The notes under the pieces: generated by a model | What the model saw: the letters and a program-made list of their open reading frames with translations, nothing else | The model's database searches: none | What the model was told of the DNA's origin: nothing | Made by a program: the position numbers and the translations under genes | Assembly: GCF_964340395.1 (NCBI RefSeq) | Contig: NC_135556.1 | Coordinates: 11,125,410-11,189,409 of the forward strand | DNA length: 64,000 bases | Reading direction: 5' to 3' | Source of the DNA: Glandiceps talaboti | Lineage: Eukaryota; Hemichordata; Enteropneusta; Spengelidae | Shown here: piece after piece, positions 1 to 12,734 of the stretch | Position numbering within the stretch: position 1 is the first letter of the stretch | How the letters are laid out: every line of letters starts with the position of its first letter

Positions 1-1226
1 TAAAACACTGAAACTACTATTTTAGTGCTTAGCATTAACAATGCAAATAATTTATTCTAAATGTGTTCGATTTTCTTTCCTTTTAGTGAAGTGTGAGTTT
101 TGGAAAACTTTCAGTGCGACTATATCTCTATTTATGAAAGATACAAAACTTGTTAATGGGGAAAAAGAAAACAACAACAAAACAATAGTACTTGGGGTGG
201 GTGTCATATAAAAAAAAACATTACGTCAAAACAGTGACATTAACAGCCAAACAAATACCACATATTAATGATTAGAAAATTCACGAAAAAAAAAATCTAA
301 AACAAAAGTGTCCAAACAACAAAATTAGATAGTTGCATACTATTAGAGGTTTTGAAATATTAAAACATTTCTAGACAGCAAATTAGATGGTAGTATACTA
401 TTAGAGGTTTTAAAAATATTAACAAATTTCCAGACAGCAAATTAGACAGTAGCATACGTTTTGAAATGTTTGAATAATTTGAAGACTGACTAGAGTCTGT
501 CTGACTTACAACAACAAAGCATGCCAGCATAAGCAGGGAGGATGAAGTGAGAATTCGACAAGGACAATAGAATTCCCTGTACCAATGCATAGCCTTGGGA
601 TAGGAATTCAGTATTCCGTAGAAGGAGAAATGGAGAAGAAAAATAGAAAGAGAGAAAAGAGAGAGAAAAGAGATCTGAGTACCAAGAATGCTTCATTTGA
701 AATCAAGTCAGTGTTTGGAATGATTACATACATACATGTACATGTAATGTAGAAAAACATATTCTCACTCTTATTGCATTATAAGAGTTGGCAAATTAAT
801 CACTTAAGACGAAATGAAATGAAATGAACCCAAAAATTAGAAAGCCATGAAAAATTGTATATTTCCACATTAACGTAAGCAATATTTAGTAATATTAGTA
901 CATTACACGAACAGCTCTGAAGCAATCTGAATATATACATTACTGTAACACACATAATGAATTGCAAATATCTACATTCAGAATGAAAAATAACAACTGC
1001 TGACTCGTCACTTTCTAACATATTGGTATATAGTTACACAGGTCATGCAGTTTACAAACACTCAATGAATCATGCTTGGAGTAAAAAAGGTGGCCATATT
1101 ACAATATAATTATCAGTTATAATGATAATAAACTTTTTATAACTCATAAATCCATGAAAGTGTTCATTTAGGGACTTCACACAAAAAAAGACAAACAAGT
1201 AAAAAGCTCAAGAACAGTGAACCAAC
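1..1226. other. Gene-free AT-rich stretch
   Basis: No coding exon, RNA gene or full repeat could be supported. A degenerate local repetition built on AGACAGCAAATTAGA is visible around 320-470. The short open frames here lack coding composition and splice context. Confidence 0.5.
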
Positions 1227-1328
1227 AGACTATAAAATATGTCGTGTCGTACGTTCCACCCTCACAAACCTCCTCTCTCTGAGAAGGCTTGATGTGAGGG
1301 TGCCCCGTTATGGCATACCTTACAGACT
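1227..1328. mobile_element. ~100-bp palindromic MITE, family P copy 1
   Basis: The two halves are imperfect reverse complements. The left end reads AGACTATAAAATATGTCGTG and the right end reads back as AGTCTGTAAGGTATGCCATA; each arm also contains a CCCTCACA block. The flanks carry a direct repeat AGTGAACCAA (left 1215-1224, right 1327-1338), which looks like a target-site duplication of about 10 bp. Related hairpins lie at 44326-44420 and 51925-52010. The TSD length suggests a Mutator-like mobilising transposase, by inference only. Confidence 0.7.
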
Positions 1329-1618
1329 AGTGAACCAATAGCAAAGGATAAAACTTCTGATACAAGATATGACTATATGTGGAAAGGAGGAAGTTGTCTA
1401 TCATCTTGAGGTCAAGGTTCAATATGAAGTCATATTCTATGACGTATAATTGCTACTGACATAGACACATTTCAACATAGTCACTGGGGTTGAATTTATG
1501 ACAACTCAATTTTAAATAATTTTTCTGCATTGTTATCGTTCTGCATGACATGAATAATTTAAAGTAACATTTACCTACTAAATTGACAGTACTGGTAACC
1601 CAGTGAAGAAGAGGAACT

Positions 1619-4039
1619 TTAAAGGTGATTCAAAATGCTCACATTCACTATCGCTAATTTGCTAGACTACATGTTTGTGAAATGCATTCTGGTTTAAAAA
1701 CGTTTCAAAAGCGTCTGCAAACACCTTAAAATGACCTTTTTTCAGTCACTTCCCTTCGGATTTACTTCGAGAGTTTTCGGGTATTTCCGGTCCCACCTAG
1801 ACCACGGGATTTTATGACGTCATAAGGAGACATGGTTAACACGTAGCTAATGACGAGCGTAGTCAACAAGTGAATAAAACTCAACAGCATTGTGAAAAAA
1901 TACATTGCTGGTGGTTGTAGTAGACATCAGTAAACAAAAGCTACACTCTACATGTCTTATTAACCAACATTTACCGATTTTTACTCACACTTTCTCACTA
2001 ATTGGCAGTGTCTGTGGGTATAAATGCTAAAATATGATCTCCCCATATTATGGCAAAATAAATCAAAACGGCTAGACTAGATATATATAAACACTTGTAA
2101 TGTCGTGTGTTTCACATTCATTGACTTTTATTTATCTGATTTTTTATTATTTGCCGACAAGAAGCATTACGATACCGTCGTGACGTTTGACGGCATCCCG
2201 GGCCAAGGATGGCATATTTTAGCCCAATCGTACTCGCGTCGCCTTTTGAACAGTGCATTTTAACAACAAAGTAAACATATTTCATCTCGAATAAATATAC
2301 TAGCTATTAGAATACCAATGGGAAACTTCAAGAAGGCGTATCGGGACATGTGCCACAATATATGTGTTGGTCCCATAATACACTAATTGATTCGATTTGC
2401 TCCCAGCATATGGAAGTACGCTCTGAGTCATTGCATCATGTAAATGGAACTGTGACCGACCTAATTTTGTTGTCCATATATAAAATGAGACTGACCTGTA
2501 AATTTTTCACAGTTTTCGTTGTATTGTCACATGTTTGGCTTGTGAACACAAGTTTACATCTATTATTGTCTAGGGCGTAATACTCTAGTCCGAGTCTGAA
2601 ACCCATATAAAACCTAAGAAACTCGCATTCGGATTGGACAGAACAGAAGTAGGTCTTATCGACTTGTTGGGGACTCGAATTATTGCTTGTTTTTATCACG
2701 GTGTACAGGTGATTATTATATATCGGTAGAGGGGTAGTGTTGTCAAGTTTTGTGCAGTCACCGCGGCCACGGCAGTAATAAGTTTATACTAGGATAGTTC
2801 CGCCGATCAAAGGTGAAGCAGTGTATGTACAATGTACGTATGGAATCGGGAGAGCACAGCGCACTCGGGTCGGGTTAAATTGATCCAAGTGTTGATGTAA
2901 TCCATATTTATCAATCATATATATTGTTAAATTCTTCAAGTTGTACAGAAATAACGTCTCTAACTTCAAAACAAACCCTGAGAAACTGGACCGGACGTGA
3001 CTAGCCAAGTATCTAGTTGCAGTCTTTCTTTCATAACCATGTGCTGGGGTCACGACCTTGATTGCCGACGTCAATATTGTCCAATCATATTTAATATCAT
3101 GAACACATCGCGATATTTGATTTGTTGGTTTCCTAAACTGTATACTTCGAATACCATGATTCGTTACAGAATTCTTCTAATGAATATTAAATAGGCCGCT
3201 TGTTGCATTAAATTAGGTATTATCGCAACAAGGGAAACCATACAAGTTTTCTTCCAGACGAGTTGCTAAAGTCACGTAAATGACAACACTAAACTCACGA
3301 AATTTCCTCAATTCTTTACAATTGTATTGCTGATAATATGGCAATCTAATAGCTAGTATATTTATTCAAGATAAATATGTTTACTTTGTTGCTAAATGCG
3401 CCGTTCAAAAGGCGACATCAGTGAGTATAGTCGAGTATAGTGGGCTATAATATGCTGTCGACGCCATGCCTGTCGAAGATATTGTAATGCTTCTCATCGG
3501 CAAATAATAAAAAAGATCAGATAAATAAATTGAAACACACGAGCGACATTACAAGTGTTTATGTATATCTACACTGTAGTCTAGCCGTTTTGATTTATTT
3601 TGCCATAATATGGGGAGATAATATTTTAGCATTTATACCCACAAACACTGCCAATTAGTCAGAAAGTGTGAGTAAATATCGGTAAATGTTGGTTAATAAG
3701 ACATGTAGAGTGTAGTTTTTGTTTACTGATGTCTGTTATAACCACTAGCAATGTATTTTTTTTCACAATGCTGTTGAGTTTTGTTCACCTAGTGACTACG
3801 CTCGTCATAGTCTTAGTGCTAACGTGTACCCCTTATGACGTCATAAAATCCCGTGGTCTAAGTGGGACCGGAAATACCCGAAAACTCTCGAAGTAAATCC
3901 GAAGGGAAGTGACTGAAAAAAGGTCATTTTAAAGTGTTTGCAGACGCTTTTGAAACGTTTTATAACCAGAATGCATTTCACAAATATGTCGTCTAGCAAA
4001 TTAGCGATAGTGAATCTGAGCATTTTGAATCACCTTTAA
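1619..4039. mobile_element. 2.4-kb long-inverted-repeat element with TTAA ends
   Basis: The left arm (1619-about 2320) and right arm (about 3340-4039) are reverse complements over roughly 700 bp. Shared blocks include AGGTGATTCAAAATGCTCA at the tips, the stretch around CGGGTATTTCCGG, and CGCCTTTTGAAC near the inner ends. Both outer ends abut TTAA (1619-1622 and 4036-4039), the target duplication typical of piggyBac-type elements, although the tips lack the usual CCC start. The central spacer of about 1 kb (2321-3339) has no recognisable transposase, so the copy looks non-autonomous. The arms differ by scattered substitutions, so the insertion is not recent. Confidence 0.7.
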
Positions 4040-4357
4040 GTCCCCTTAAAATATTTGGGTTAGAAATGCATGGTTGTGACAACTGACAATTTAGACTAAA
4101 TATTAGTGAATTGTAGCTTCTACTAGCATACAACATACATTTTTTAATATTATAATACAAAATTTTAATGATACCCAATATGTTGACCTACATAGTAGCT
4201 TAATTCATTTATGCATGAATTAGTTCCCCTTGATTGCGCAAAACGTCTACTGCACATATTTTGCTACTGTATCACTAAGTGTCAGTTACAAATGTAGCAA
4301 GCTCCTTGTCATTGGGAGCTCTCACTTAATGGCTTAGTGACTTCCCCAAGAGTCGGT

Positions 4358-4388
<31 letters not shown>

Positions 4389-6429
4389 GCACGATAGTAT
4401 ACAAAATTTATGTGCATGTCTTCTGCTTTTGGTTAGGATGCACAAATCATGTGATTAAAGTCCTTACATTGTGTTTGTAAATATAATATTATTTCAAATT
4501 AACAGGTATCTGTTACTCTGGACTGTCAAACATGTGACACAGACAGGACCTTGAATGGCCTGGGATTATATACTTAATGTCCCATTCTTAGCAGTGCACT
4601 GTACCCATAATGCATTTCTCCTCACTGAAAGTGAAAGTCACATAAAATTTGAATATATTTTCCCTCTGGGGGGTAGTAGTCATCATGGTCATTATGCAAG
4701 ATGACAAACGATAAGAGTGTGGGTAACCAAGACTAACTATACTGTAATGTTAATAGATCCTAACGCTATTGAAACCTAACAGATTTTACATCGCATGGTA
4801 CATTGTAGCTTACTGATTGAACTTTTGCCAATATCACTTTCTCTAGCTCACTGATTAAGTTATAATCAAATTCATCAGACACCACTGAAACTCAGCATGG
4901 GCCATACACTGTTTCAGCGATGTCTGATGATATTGTCTGTAGTTACCATGACTACAATTCACTACCATCACACATGATAACTGCAACGGTACAATGCATT
5001 ATGGGTGAATATGTATGGATCGATTCACAGGTGAAAGAACTTTACAGGAACAAATTGACTGCATGTCTTATCGGAGCTGAGTGCATTCGAAGTGACCAAA
5101 GTCTGTTAAATGTGTGTAATTTAGGTCGACACTAATGTACTCCAACCAGTCATGGGTGTCTAAATAACCTGCCTACTTTGAAATTAAAATCATAATTACA
5201 TCTGGCAATTCTAAATCAATATTATATGGATTCTAATATAATCCTTAATGTAAAGAATCTGCTATTTTCAGATATGTCTTTTTTTATCATTCTCAGACGG
5301 TTACTTGATCTACTAGAAGTTAGTGATGTGAGAACTCTGGCAGTTGAGGTCAGGGGTCACAACTCACTGCAAAGTAGCAATGTAAGAATCATAGCATAGC
5401 AAGATGCAAATATTTGATGAATTTAATGTAGTTATGAAGTACAATCTTTATTTAACCTGACTGAGAAGTGTACCTAATAATATCAGAATTCTTACAAATT
5501 GAACACGTACGCCAGGGAGGTGATGCAGTACAATTATATACGAAAAGTTGGTAAAATTAATGCATTTTATGACTTCAGTGAAATTTAATTATCATAAAAC
5601 ATGTCGCGACCACACAAATTTGAAAAGCTTTCAAATTACAATATGTAACAAGTTTACAATCGTTTAAAATCTAACAAAAAACATCTGAGCTAAAAAATGT
5701 CAATTTTAATGTTTTTAAGCGTTTTTATACAAGATAAAAAATCCACTTGTAATGTATAACAGACTCTCAACATATTACAACATTACTATGTATTTTTTCC
5801 CCTTCTGTGTGTACTGTTATTTTCTCTCCTCATTTATTTACTTTTGTAATTTTTTAACTTCAGTCCGTACAATGCGCTGAAGCGCACATGTAGCATGTTA
5901 TTTTTTACAAGAAATAATAATAATAATAATAATATTGCCTATCAAAGTTTATGTTGATATATCCGTAGCAAAAATACAACTGGTGAATAAGCAAAACGTG
6001 GCAATCTTGAAAGCGGTGTCTATATCCCCCACACACTCATTCAAAAAACTGACTCAAACGGATCGCGACGAAAAAAGTAAAAAACAAAACCAGTAAGCTG
6101 AAAGGAGTGTGATTATATTAAAGATTGCATGAGTTATTTACAGACTGTCTCTGCCCAGACATACATGCAGGCAAAGGTCAAAGGTGAAAGACTCATAAAG
6201 CAATCCTTTCTGCATGGATGCATACCAAAGGTAGTTACTAGTGAAAAGTAATATCTAAATGACCATAGTATGTGTGTTTCCATTCATGAAGACACTCCTC
6301 AAGTATTGAATTTCATGCACATATACAGATGACAGACATTTTATCTACTTTTTTTTACTTTTTAAAAATAAATCCGTATCGATGTTCTTCTTCCTGACAT
6401 ACTAAATGTAAGAGGTTAAAGGTAGGATT

Positions 6430-6610
6430 TGTGTCAACAGTCTTTTGCTTGAAAATCAAATTTGTTCAATTTTCTTCAATTTTCTCCATATCAAAGCCTC
6501 CTTTTGAAAAAGAAATGAAGGAGAAATTTAGGGGTCACTGCATCTATTCTTGCTTTCAAGTGATGTCATTTTCCCCACACAGGTTAACATTGCATTCAAT
6601 GGCCATTTTA
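6430..6610. repeat. Diverged dispersed repeat, copy 1
   Basis: This block resembles 8690-8850. Both contain GAAAATCAAA, a TTCAATT run, a block ending in AAATTT with GGGG nearby, and a GTTAACA...GGCCAT segment. The homology is real but old. The family was not recognised. Confidence 0.4.
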
Positions 6611-6649
6611 GGCCAAAACAAAGTTGTCAGCACAAGCATCACTTAATAC

Positions 6650-6900
6650 CCTCGCGTCGGTGTAGTTTTTGTGTGCGTTTGTCCAGCCCATGCAGTCTGC
6701 AGATCCAAGGGGAAACACAAAAATAATCCTCCCTACTTCAGTGAAGACAACTGCAGAGCCAGTCATGAACAAGCAAATGACATCCGCCCCACATACACAC
6801 TTGCTCTAAAGTACTAAATAAAAGAACAGTAACTGCCATAAATAGTTGATTGAGTGACAGGTTTGTTGAGAATAAAAAAACAACAAAAAAACAAAACGAA
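6650..6900. repeat. Dispersed repeat family, copy 1 (pair with 10450-10690)
   Basis: It shares long near-identical blocks with 10450-10690, including GTCCAGCCCATGCAGTCTGC, CTTCAGTGAAGACAAC, ACACTTGCTCTAAAGTACTA and GACAGGTTTGTTGAGAAT, in the same order and orientation. No coding potential or TIR is evident, and the family is unknown to me. Confidence 0.65.
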
Positions 6901-7748
6901 AAAAAACATGCGTCATCGAACAAGTTTAGACAAAATGTTCTGACAAGACTATTTTTGGGCCTTAGTAGTCTGGATGCTAATCAACATGGTATCGAATCAG
7001 TAAGGAGACTCTCAGAGATCTTAAGATTCGATGAAGGAAAGCACTAGACAACCATTTTGGATTCTACAGGTTAATCGTTTTTGACCTCTATCTAAACAAT
7101 TTGGACACCACTGTTTTTTGTTCATGATTTTACAGAAAATAAATAACAGCAAAAGTTTTCAAAAATTTTATTTCTGGAACACATGCTACGATCATTGATC
7201 TACACCTAGTGACGTACAAGTTGTTGACCAATAGACTGAATTTCCTGTCAACACCTGAAGGGCGATTTACTGTAGTATCACTGAGGATTATCAAAACTTA
7301 TCAGTTTCATCAACTGTGCTTGACCCTTGCACGAATCATGGCGCAGCACTAACCCAAACAGTTACAATAAAAAACAATGCTATCATTCATGGTAAACATT
7401 GATTACTCAATATACTTTATCGGAACTCGTCTATTAGATCTTGCTAAAGTTTGTAAACATGTGATAAGCAATTAGGATAGAAATATAGATATGTTACTTA
7501 GGGAGATGGAATTATCAGTATATATATATACTTGAATGAAATCTACATTATGAATGACGTTTATAATATATCAATAACATTTGTGTAAAAAGAATAATAT
7601 TAAATTCAATAGCAAACTTGTTATCTTTATTGAGGAAATAAGTATGACAATTTTTTATTTATCTATTTATTTAAATTTCCTCGGAAATTAATTTTTCTCC
7701 TACAATAATCTACATGCAATATCCATTTCTAAATATCTCAAAGTTTTG

Positions 7749-8065
7749 TATACTGTAGAACAGGACAGCATGGATTCCAGGCTATACTGTAGAACAGGAC
7801 AGCATGGATTCTAGGCTATACTGTAGAACAGGACAGCATGGATTCCATCAGGCTATACTGTAGATCAGGACAGTATGGATTCTAGGCTATACTGTAGAAC
7901 AGGACAGCATGGATTCCATCAGGCTATACTGTAGATCAGGACAGTATGGATTCTAGGCTATACTGTAGAACAGGACAGCATGGATTCCAGGCTATACTGT
8001 AGAACAGGACAGCATGGATTCCAGGCTATACTGTAGAACAGGCAAGGCTGTTCCAGGTTATACTT
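7749..8065. repeat. 34/37-bp minisatellite
   Basis: The unit is TATACTGTAGAACAGGACAG followed by CATGGATTCCAGGC. Unit starts fall at 7749, 7783, 7817, 7854, 7888, 7925, 7959, 7993 and 8027, so spacing is 34 bp or 37 bp where ATC is inserted. Units at 7817-7887 and 7888-7958 form a 71-bp higher-order pair with the same variant bases, so it grew partly by doubling of a dimer. A degenerate copy trails off after 8040. Confidence 0.95.
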
Positions 8066-10002
8066 TGAACTTTGATACTACCACAGCCTTAGTACTTAAT
8101 GCTATCATCATAGATAAAAAGTGCTACATTCTCAGCTGTTGTCAACTTCAAACAACGTCCTGTATGGTAATCAAGGGATGTAGACATTGGGACAATGTTA
8201 AATTGTTTTGGTATAGCCTTGAGATGGTACATCCACAGAGATAACAATAGTGTAAAAAAACAAAAACAAATTGATAATGATTATAAAAATAACATCCTTT
8301 GTTTCCTTTAAGCCTGGATAAAAACACTACAGAATAATTAAAATTTAGAATCACTAAAATGTTTTTTTTCAAATCTTCCTGTGTACCAACTGTGATTTTG
8401 TTGAAGACAAGCCATTCACGTATATACACACTTTATCTCAGCCATCTACATCACATGACCAGTTGCATTTCATTGTACATACAGCTTGACGTATCACTGC
8501 CAGTTATTTGTGTCAAATTGTTGGCACAATGAGATTTTAATCTGTCATATTTTATCAATGTTTGTTATTTAGCTATTTAGTTCACAGAAAACACATAACA
8601 AAGCAACAGTGACATTGTCAGAAAATATGATATGGTGTGATTTAGGTTGAATGTGCCCTTCATGTATGGGTAATAAGGGACAAATCTCCCTGAAAATCAA
8701 AGTTGTTCAATTCTCTCCAAACTTTGTCGTATGAAAGCTTGTTCCTGTTCCCTTTGAAATAATGCAAGAAATTTGGGGCTTATCAGCTTGTTTTCAAGGA
8801 CATAGACAATATTGTATTTTCCTTGAGAGTTAACACAGCGGCCATATTGGTTTAATTTTGATAACATTTTGACCTCTATTTTAAAAATTTGCATGGTGAC
8901 CCCTAAATTTTTTCCTTGATTTTAACTGAGAATGGGTTTGTGTATTCTTGAACAAAGTAACAGCAAAACTTTATGCTTTTTATTTCTGAGGCACATATAG
9001 CATACCACATTAAACACACGAAGCTGACCTTCACAATATACTAACAAGCAGCATTCTAATTAGCCTTCTGCTCATGCTGAAAACCCATCACTTTCCCATC
9101 CACAACTACTGTATGTGCTTTTATTATTTAGTATTTTATTACCATGAGGAATAGTTCCAACTAGGGATACATTTATTTATCATTGAAAAGTTCACCGACA
9201 CACACATTCAGATTATAGCCTAATAATTCATAAATATAGCCGCATATTTCATCTGTAGTTTGTCAAATGATAGATGCCCCTACAGGAGTTGAATATTATG
9301 ACCAAACACATTAATCTGACTAATGTCTGATTTATAAGCTCATATACTTGTTCTATTAACTCTATCACTTTCAATTTCGCCCCAAATTATTCTTTGTTTT
9401 ACATGTTTATGTTTAGGTCTTGATCTCTGCCCTATATGAAGATGAAAACTTAAACATTTAATATGAGAATGATTCACATGGAAATAAAGGTAATGAGATA
9501 CTGAGCTGACCTAATTCACCAGATTTTCATCAGATTGGACCAAAGTAAAATCTACCTAGCATGTCAAATGATATTTCTAAAAAATTTACTCCGTAACCTG
9601 GATTGTCCTTATGGTCGAAATTTCTATATTGATATCAGTTACCCAGATTTAGCATTCATTTTATAAAGCGCCTCTTAAGTTGGTCAATTAACATTGTTAA
9701 AAATTTACCCCCGTTTTGTTATTATGTCATTGATAATTTCGTAAAATTAATACAGGAAATTTATGGTCAAATTGTATAATATAATATATATGTCATGTAT
9801 CAATATATTTGTTAATGTCTACTGCTTTGCTAGACCTATGTTTCAAAACCCTTACCACTCAATTTTGCACAATTATGATAACTCAATAGGGACTCTTAGA
9901 AATAATTTGTTGACTTCGTTCTTACAAAATAGCACAAAATAGGACAAAATGGATATTTACTGTACAAACATTCTGCAGAATATTTCTAAGTGTCCAACTT
10001 AC
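8066..10002. other. Gene-free stretch; dispersed repeat copy at 8690-8990
   Basis: No gene is visible. The block 8690-8850 is the diverged partner of 6430-6610. The segment 8875-8990 (GACCTCTAT, ACAGCAAAA, TTTATTTCTG) parallels 7082-7180, so the two regions carry a common repeat. The remainder is AT-rich unique-looking sequence. Confidence 0.45.
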
Positions 10003-10185
10003 CCGGTTGTACTGGTTTGCATAGTACCATAGCCGTACAGCAACGGCGTTGTATCCATCAGACTCACGTCCTCATCAGGGGGAATTTCTGCTTTGTAATC
10101 TTTTGTATCTTCCATGACTGTTTGATCTTGTTTAGAGTCTTTCACAGTTTCTTTGTAAAAACCACTGATATCTGAACTGTCAGCC
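10003..10185 (-). CDS. Candidate internal or first coding exon, unknown protein
   Basis: On the minus strand an open frame runs from a possible AG acceptor (10187-10186) to a consensus donor GG|GTAAGT (intron starting at 10002). It encodes about 60 residues, including MEDTKDYKAEIPPDED and LMDTTPLLYGYGTM. An acidic N-terminal stretch followed by a TPLL-type motif resembles the cytosolic N-terminus of a membrane transporter, but no family can be named. The ATG at MEDTKDY could instead be the start of a first exon. The acceptor's pyrimidine tract is weak and no partner exon was found. If real, the gene lies in the 1-18 kb region on the minus strand. Confidence 0.35.
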
Positions 10186-10449
10186 CTGATGAGTTAGGTG
10201 CAGTGGTCGTACTTTGTACTAGTTCTTATAGACTGCAAGCTTCTGAAATACAAAATACGTACATACATTAAATGTCTGACCTGCTAATATCGGTCATAGT
10301 CTACTCAGATGGGATTATGTATAAATCATCTAAAGCAACAGAATTTCTGGGATCAAACACAATATCATTGATATTCAAATAGAAAAGACCTGTCTTTTAA
10401 GGCTCAAAAAAAAAAATTGTTTCTGGTCAGCATGAACATCAGTTAAAAA

Positions 10450-10690
10450 CCCTGCGTCGATCTTTCTTTTGTGTGTGTTTGTCCAGCCCATGCAGTCTGC
10501 AGATCTGGGAAAAATAACCTTCCCTACATCAATTGCTACTTCAGTGAAGACAACCGCAGAACCAATCACGAACAAGCAACTGACATCTGCCCCAAATACA
10601 CACTTGCTCTAAAGTACTAAATAAAAAGAACAGTAGCTGCCATTAATAGTAGATTGTGTGACAGGTTTGTTGAGAATTTTATTTTTTTTA
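10450..10690. repeat. Dispersed repeat family, copy 2
   Basis: Partner of 6650-6900 in the same orientation. It carries a small extra segment (CATCAATTG) and scattered substitutions relative to copy 1. Confidence 0.65.
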
Positions 10691-11160
10691 AATTGTGTCG
10701 TCGCACCAATTTAGACAGCACATCCTGACCAGAAACAATCTTTTTGCCTAATACAGTGAACATGCCGAGAGTTACTGACAGTGTATAAATTCCAACATTA
10801 AAAGTATAAATTTGCTGATGAGAAATATTCCATTCAGACAGGCAAATGCTGGCATCTACAATTAACCTCATACAAAAATAGCTGCAATTTGTCATTCAAT
10901 CTTCAAACTCAATAAAAAATAACCTGCACTACAGCTTTCAATTCATATGACGGCTGATTTCAGAGAGCGAGAGAGAAAGAGAGGAGATCTCAAAGTTTAA
11001 GTGTTGTGACGTGATTGATAGCTTTTATCTGATCTAACATGAACATCTTCTAGAATGGACAAGATGTCTAGTGGCGTCATCTTCAATGAGGTCTAAATGT
11101 GTCTTGTTAGATGTTACTATAATGGTATATATTGAATAACCTTGCTTGTATAACTTTATA
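10691..11160. other. Gene-free stretch
   Basis: Nothing beyond AT-rich sequence and a short GA-rich tract near 10967-10984 was recognised. Confidence 0.4.
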
Positions 11161-11164
11161 TTTC

Positions 11165-11760
11165 TACAAAATAGATCTTTCCTATATCACTCTCACAGTT
11201 CTATTGAATAAATTTTTCCTACCACTGTCATAATTTAATGAAACTTTCCCACCACTTTCCTACCAAGGTATATGTACATGTACATCCATAATTCTGCAAG
11301 ATGGAATTTTCCCACAACTCTTACAATTTTACAAAATAGAAATTCCGTACCACTCTCAGATCAAAGCCTTGAACGCTATGACACTATAAAAGGTGGAATT
11401 TTCCTACACTGTACCACACTTGCACCAAGGTACTCTGAAGTTCATTATTTCACAAAATGGATATTTCCAACCATTCTCTCACCAAAGCCTTGAATCGGTA
11501 TGACACTAAAGGTGGAATATTCCAACCATTCTTGCACCAAAGCCTTGAATCGCAATGACACCAAAGGTGGAATATTCCAACCACTCTTGCACCAAAGCCT
11601 TGAATCGCAATGACACCAAAGGTGGAATTTTCCTACCACTCTTGCACCAAAGCCTTGAATCGCAATGACACCAAAGGTGGAATTTTCTCACCACTCTCCG
11701 ACCAAGATACCTAGAAGCTCCTAATTTTACAAAATGGAAATTTCCTACCACACTCTAACA
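11165..11760. repeat. 55-bp minisatellite with degenerate flanks
   Basis: Clear units begin at 11532, 11587 and 11642 with TTGCACCAAAGCCTTGAATC followed by a GCAATGACACCAAAGGTGGA block; the period is exactly 55 bp. Older units extend to about 11350. The flanks 11165-11350 and 11700-11755 hold a related TTTTACAAAATGGAAATTTCC motif, which suggests a composite, partly eroded array. The open frames across it are repeat translations, not genes. Confidence 0.85.
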
Positions 11761-12158
11761 CAAATGACACTAAAGGTCAATCATTTAAAACATTTTGATG
11801 CTGGTTAAACTGAAGGAACTCAAAGCTACACAATTTGTTACATACACACACACACACACACGTACATGACATCTCTTCACAGGGATCAAATTTGGAATTT
11901 GGAATTTGATTGAAGCAAAACCTTGCACTGATGAAGAATAAGGACATGGCCTACTGTGAGGACAATTTTACCATGAGTCGTCAAGGAAACAGAATGTCAA
12001 TGTGAAATCATAACGAGATTCATTACCAAACTAAATGATTTTATATTGAAAATTTGGTATTTATTCATGCATTCTGATATTACCAAAATTAGACTGTATA
12101 GCATTAAAATTACAGAAACGTTTATTTCATGTAAGCTACAATTAAATTTTGTTAACTA

Positions 12159-12722
12159 CTTTGAATCAGGCCAAACATAATGGTAACAACCAAATACATG
12201 TACAATGCTTCATTGTGCTGGAATCATACCTTGTATTAAAGTTCCAAACTAATGCACAATAACTGTGAGAATTTCACAATTATTAAATGTATTACATGCT
12301 GCTATTAGTATTTTGTAAAAAAAAAATTAAATTTCAAAAGTATGAATGAAAATGAAATTGATGCTATTTGATTAATTTCTTTGTGGGGACATTTTTTCTT
12401 TTCAATACAGAACTATTGGAACACAGTTCTGGGATTGTGCAAGTAAAATTGTAAAAGTTAAAATACATGTACTACAAACTCAGTTTGTAATTTTACTTTA
12501 GAGAAACTGCTTCCGTAAAACAGTGATTCAGGCATTGTTTAGTAAAGTTGATGGCATAATGAGTGTTTCCTTGAGAGTTCACTATATTTATATATATATA
12601 TCAGTACAGATCAAGCATAATTTGTGCATTAGTTTGGAACTTTAATACAAGGTATGATTCCAGCACAATGAAGCATTGTACATGTATTTGGTTGTTACCA
12701 TTATGTTTGGCCTGATTCAAAG
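12159..12722. mobile_element. Element bounded by perfect 101-bp inverted repeats
   Basis: The arms 12159-12259 and 12622-12722 are reverse complements with no mismatch seen by eye. They start CTTTGAATCAGGCCAAACAT and run to AATGCACAA at the inner end. The 362-bp spacer has no coding potential. Near-perfect arms in otherwise eroded sequence imply a young foldback/MITE insertion or a recent inverted duplication. No clear target duplication was identified. Confidence 0.7.
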
Positions 12723-12734
12723 CAAATCCAAACA

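Larger units (their letters stand above)
4040..7748. other. Gene-free stretch with simple repeats and diverged dispersed repeats
   Basis: No gene was found. A (GT)n/(G)n tract lies at 4359-4389. An inverted layout spans about 4600-5010: ACCCATAATGCATT on the left and AATGCATTATGGGT on the right, with CATCAGACA/TGTCTGATG further in, probably an old palindromic MITE. An (AAT)n tail at 5911-5935 is preceded by a GCGCTGAAGCGC motif, possibly a SINE/LINE 3' end. Confidence 0.45.

Noticed and set aside
4920-5135. 71-codon plus-strand open frame
   Set aside because: It overlaps the inverted-repeat structure at 4600-5010 and has no recognisable domain.
7749-8065. CRISPR-like regularly spaced repeats
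   Set aside because: Units are contiguous with no unique spacers, and the genome is eukaryotic. It is a minisatellite.
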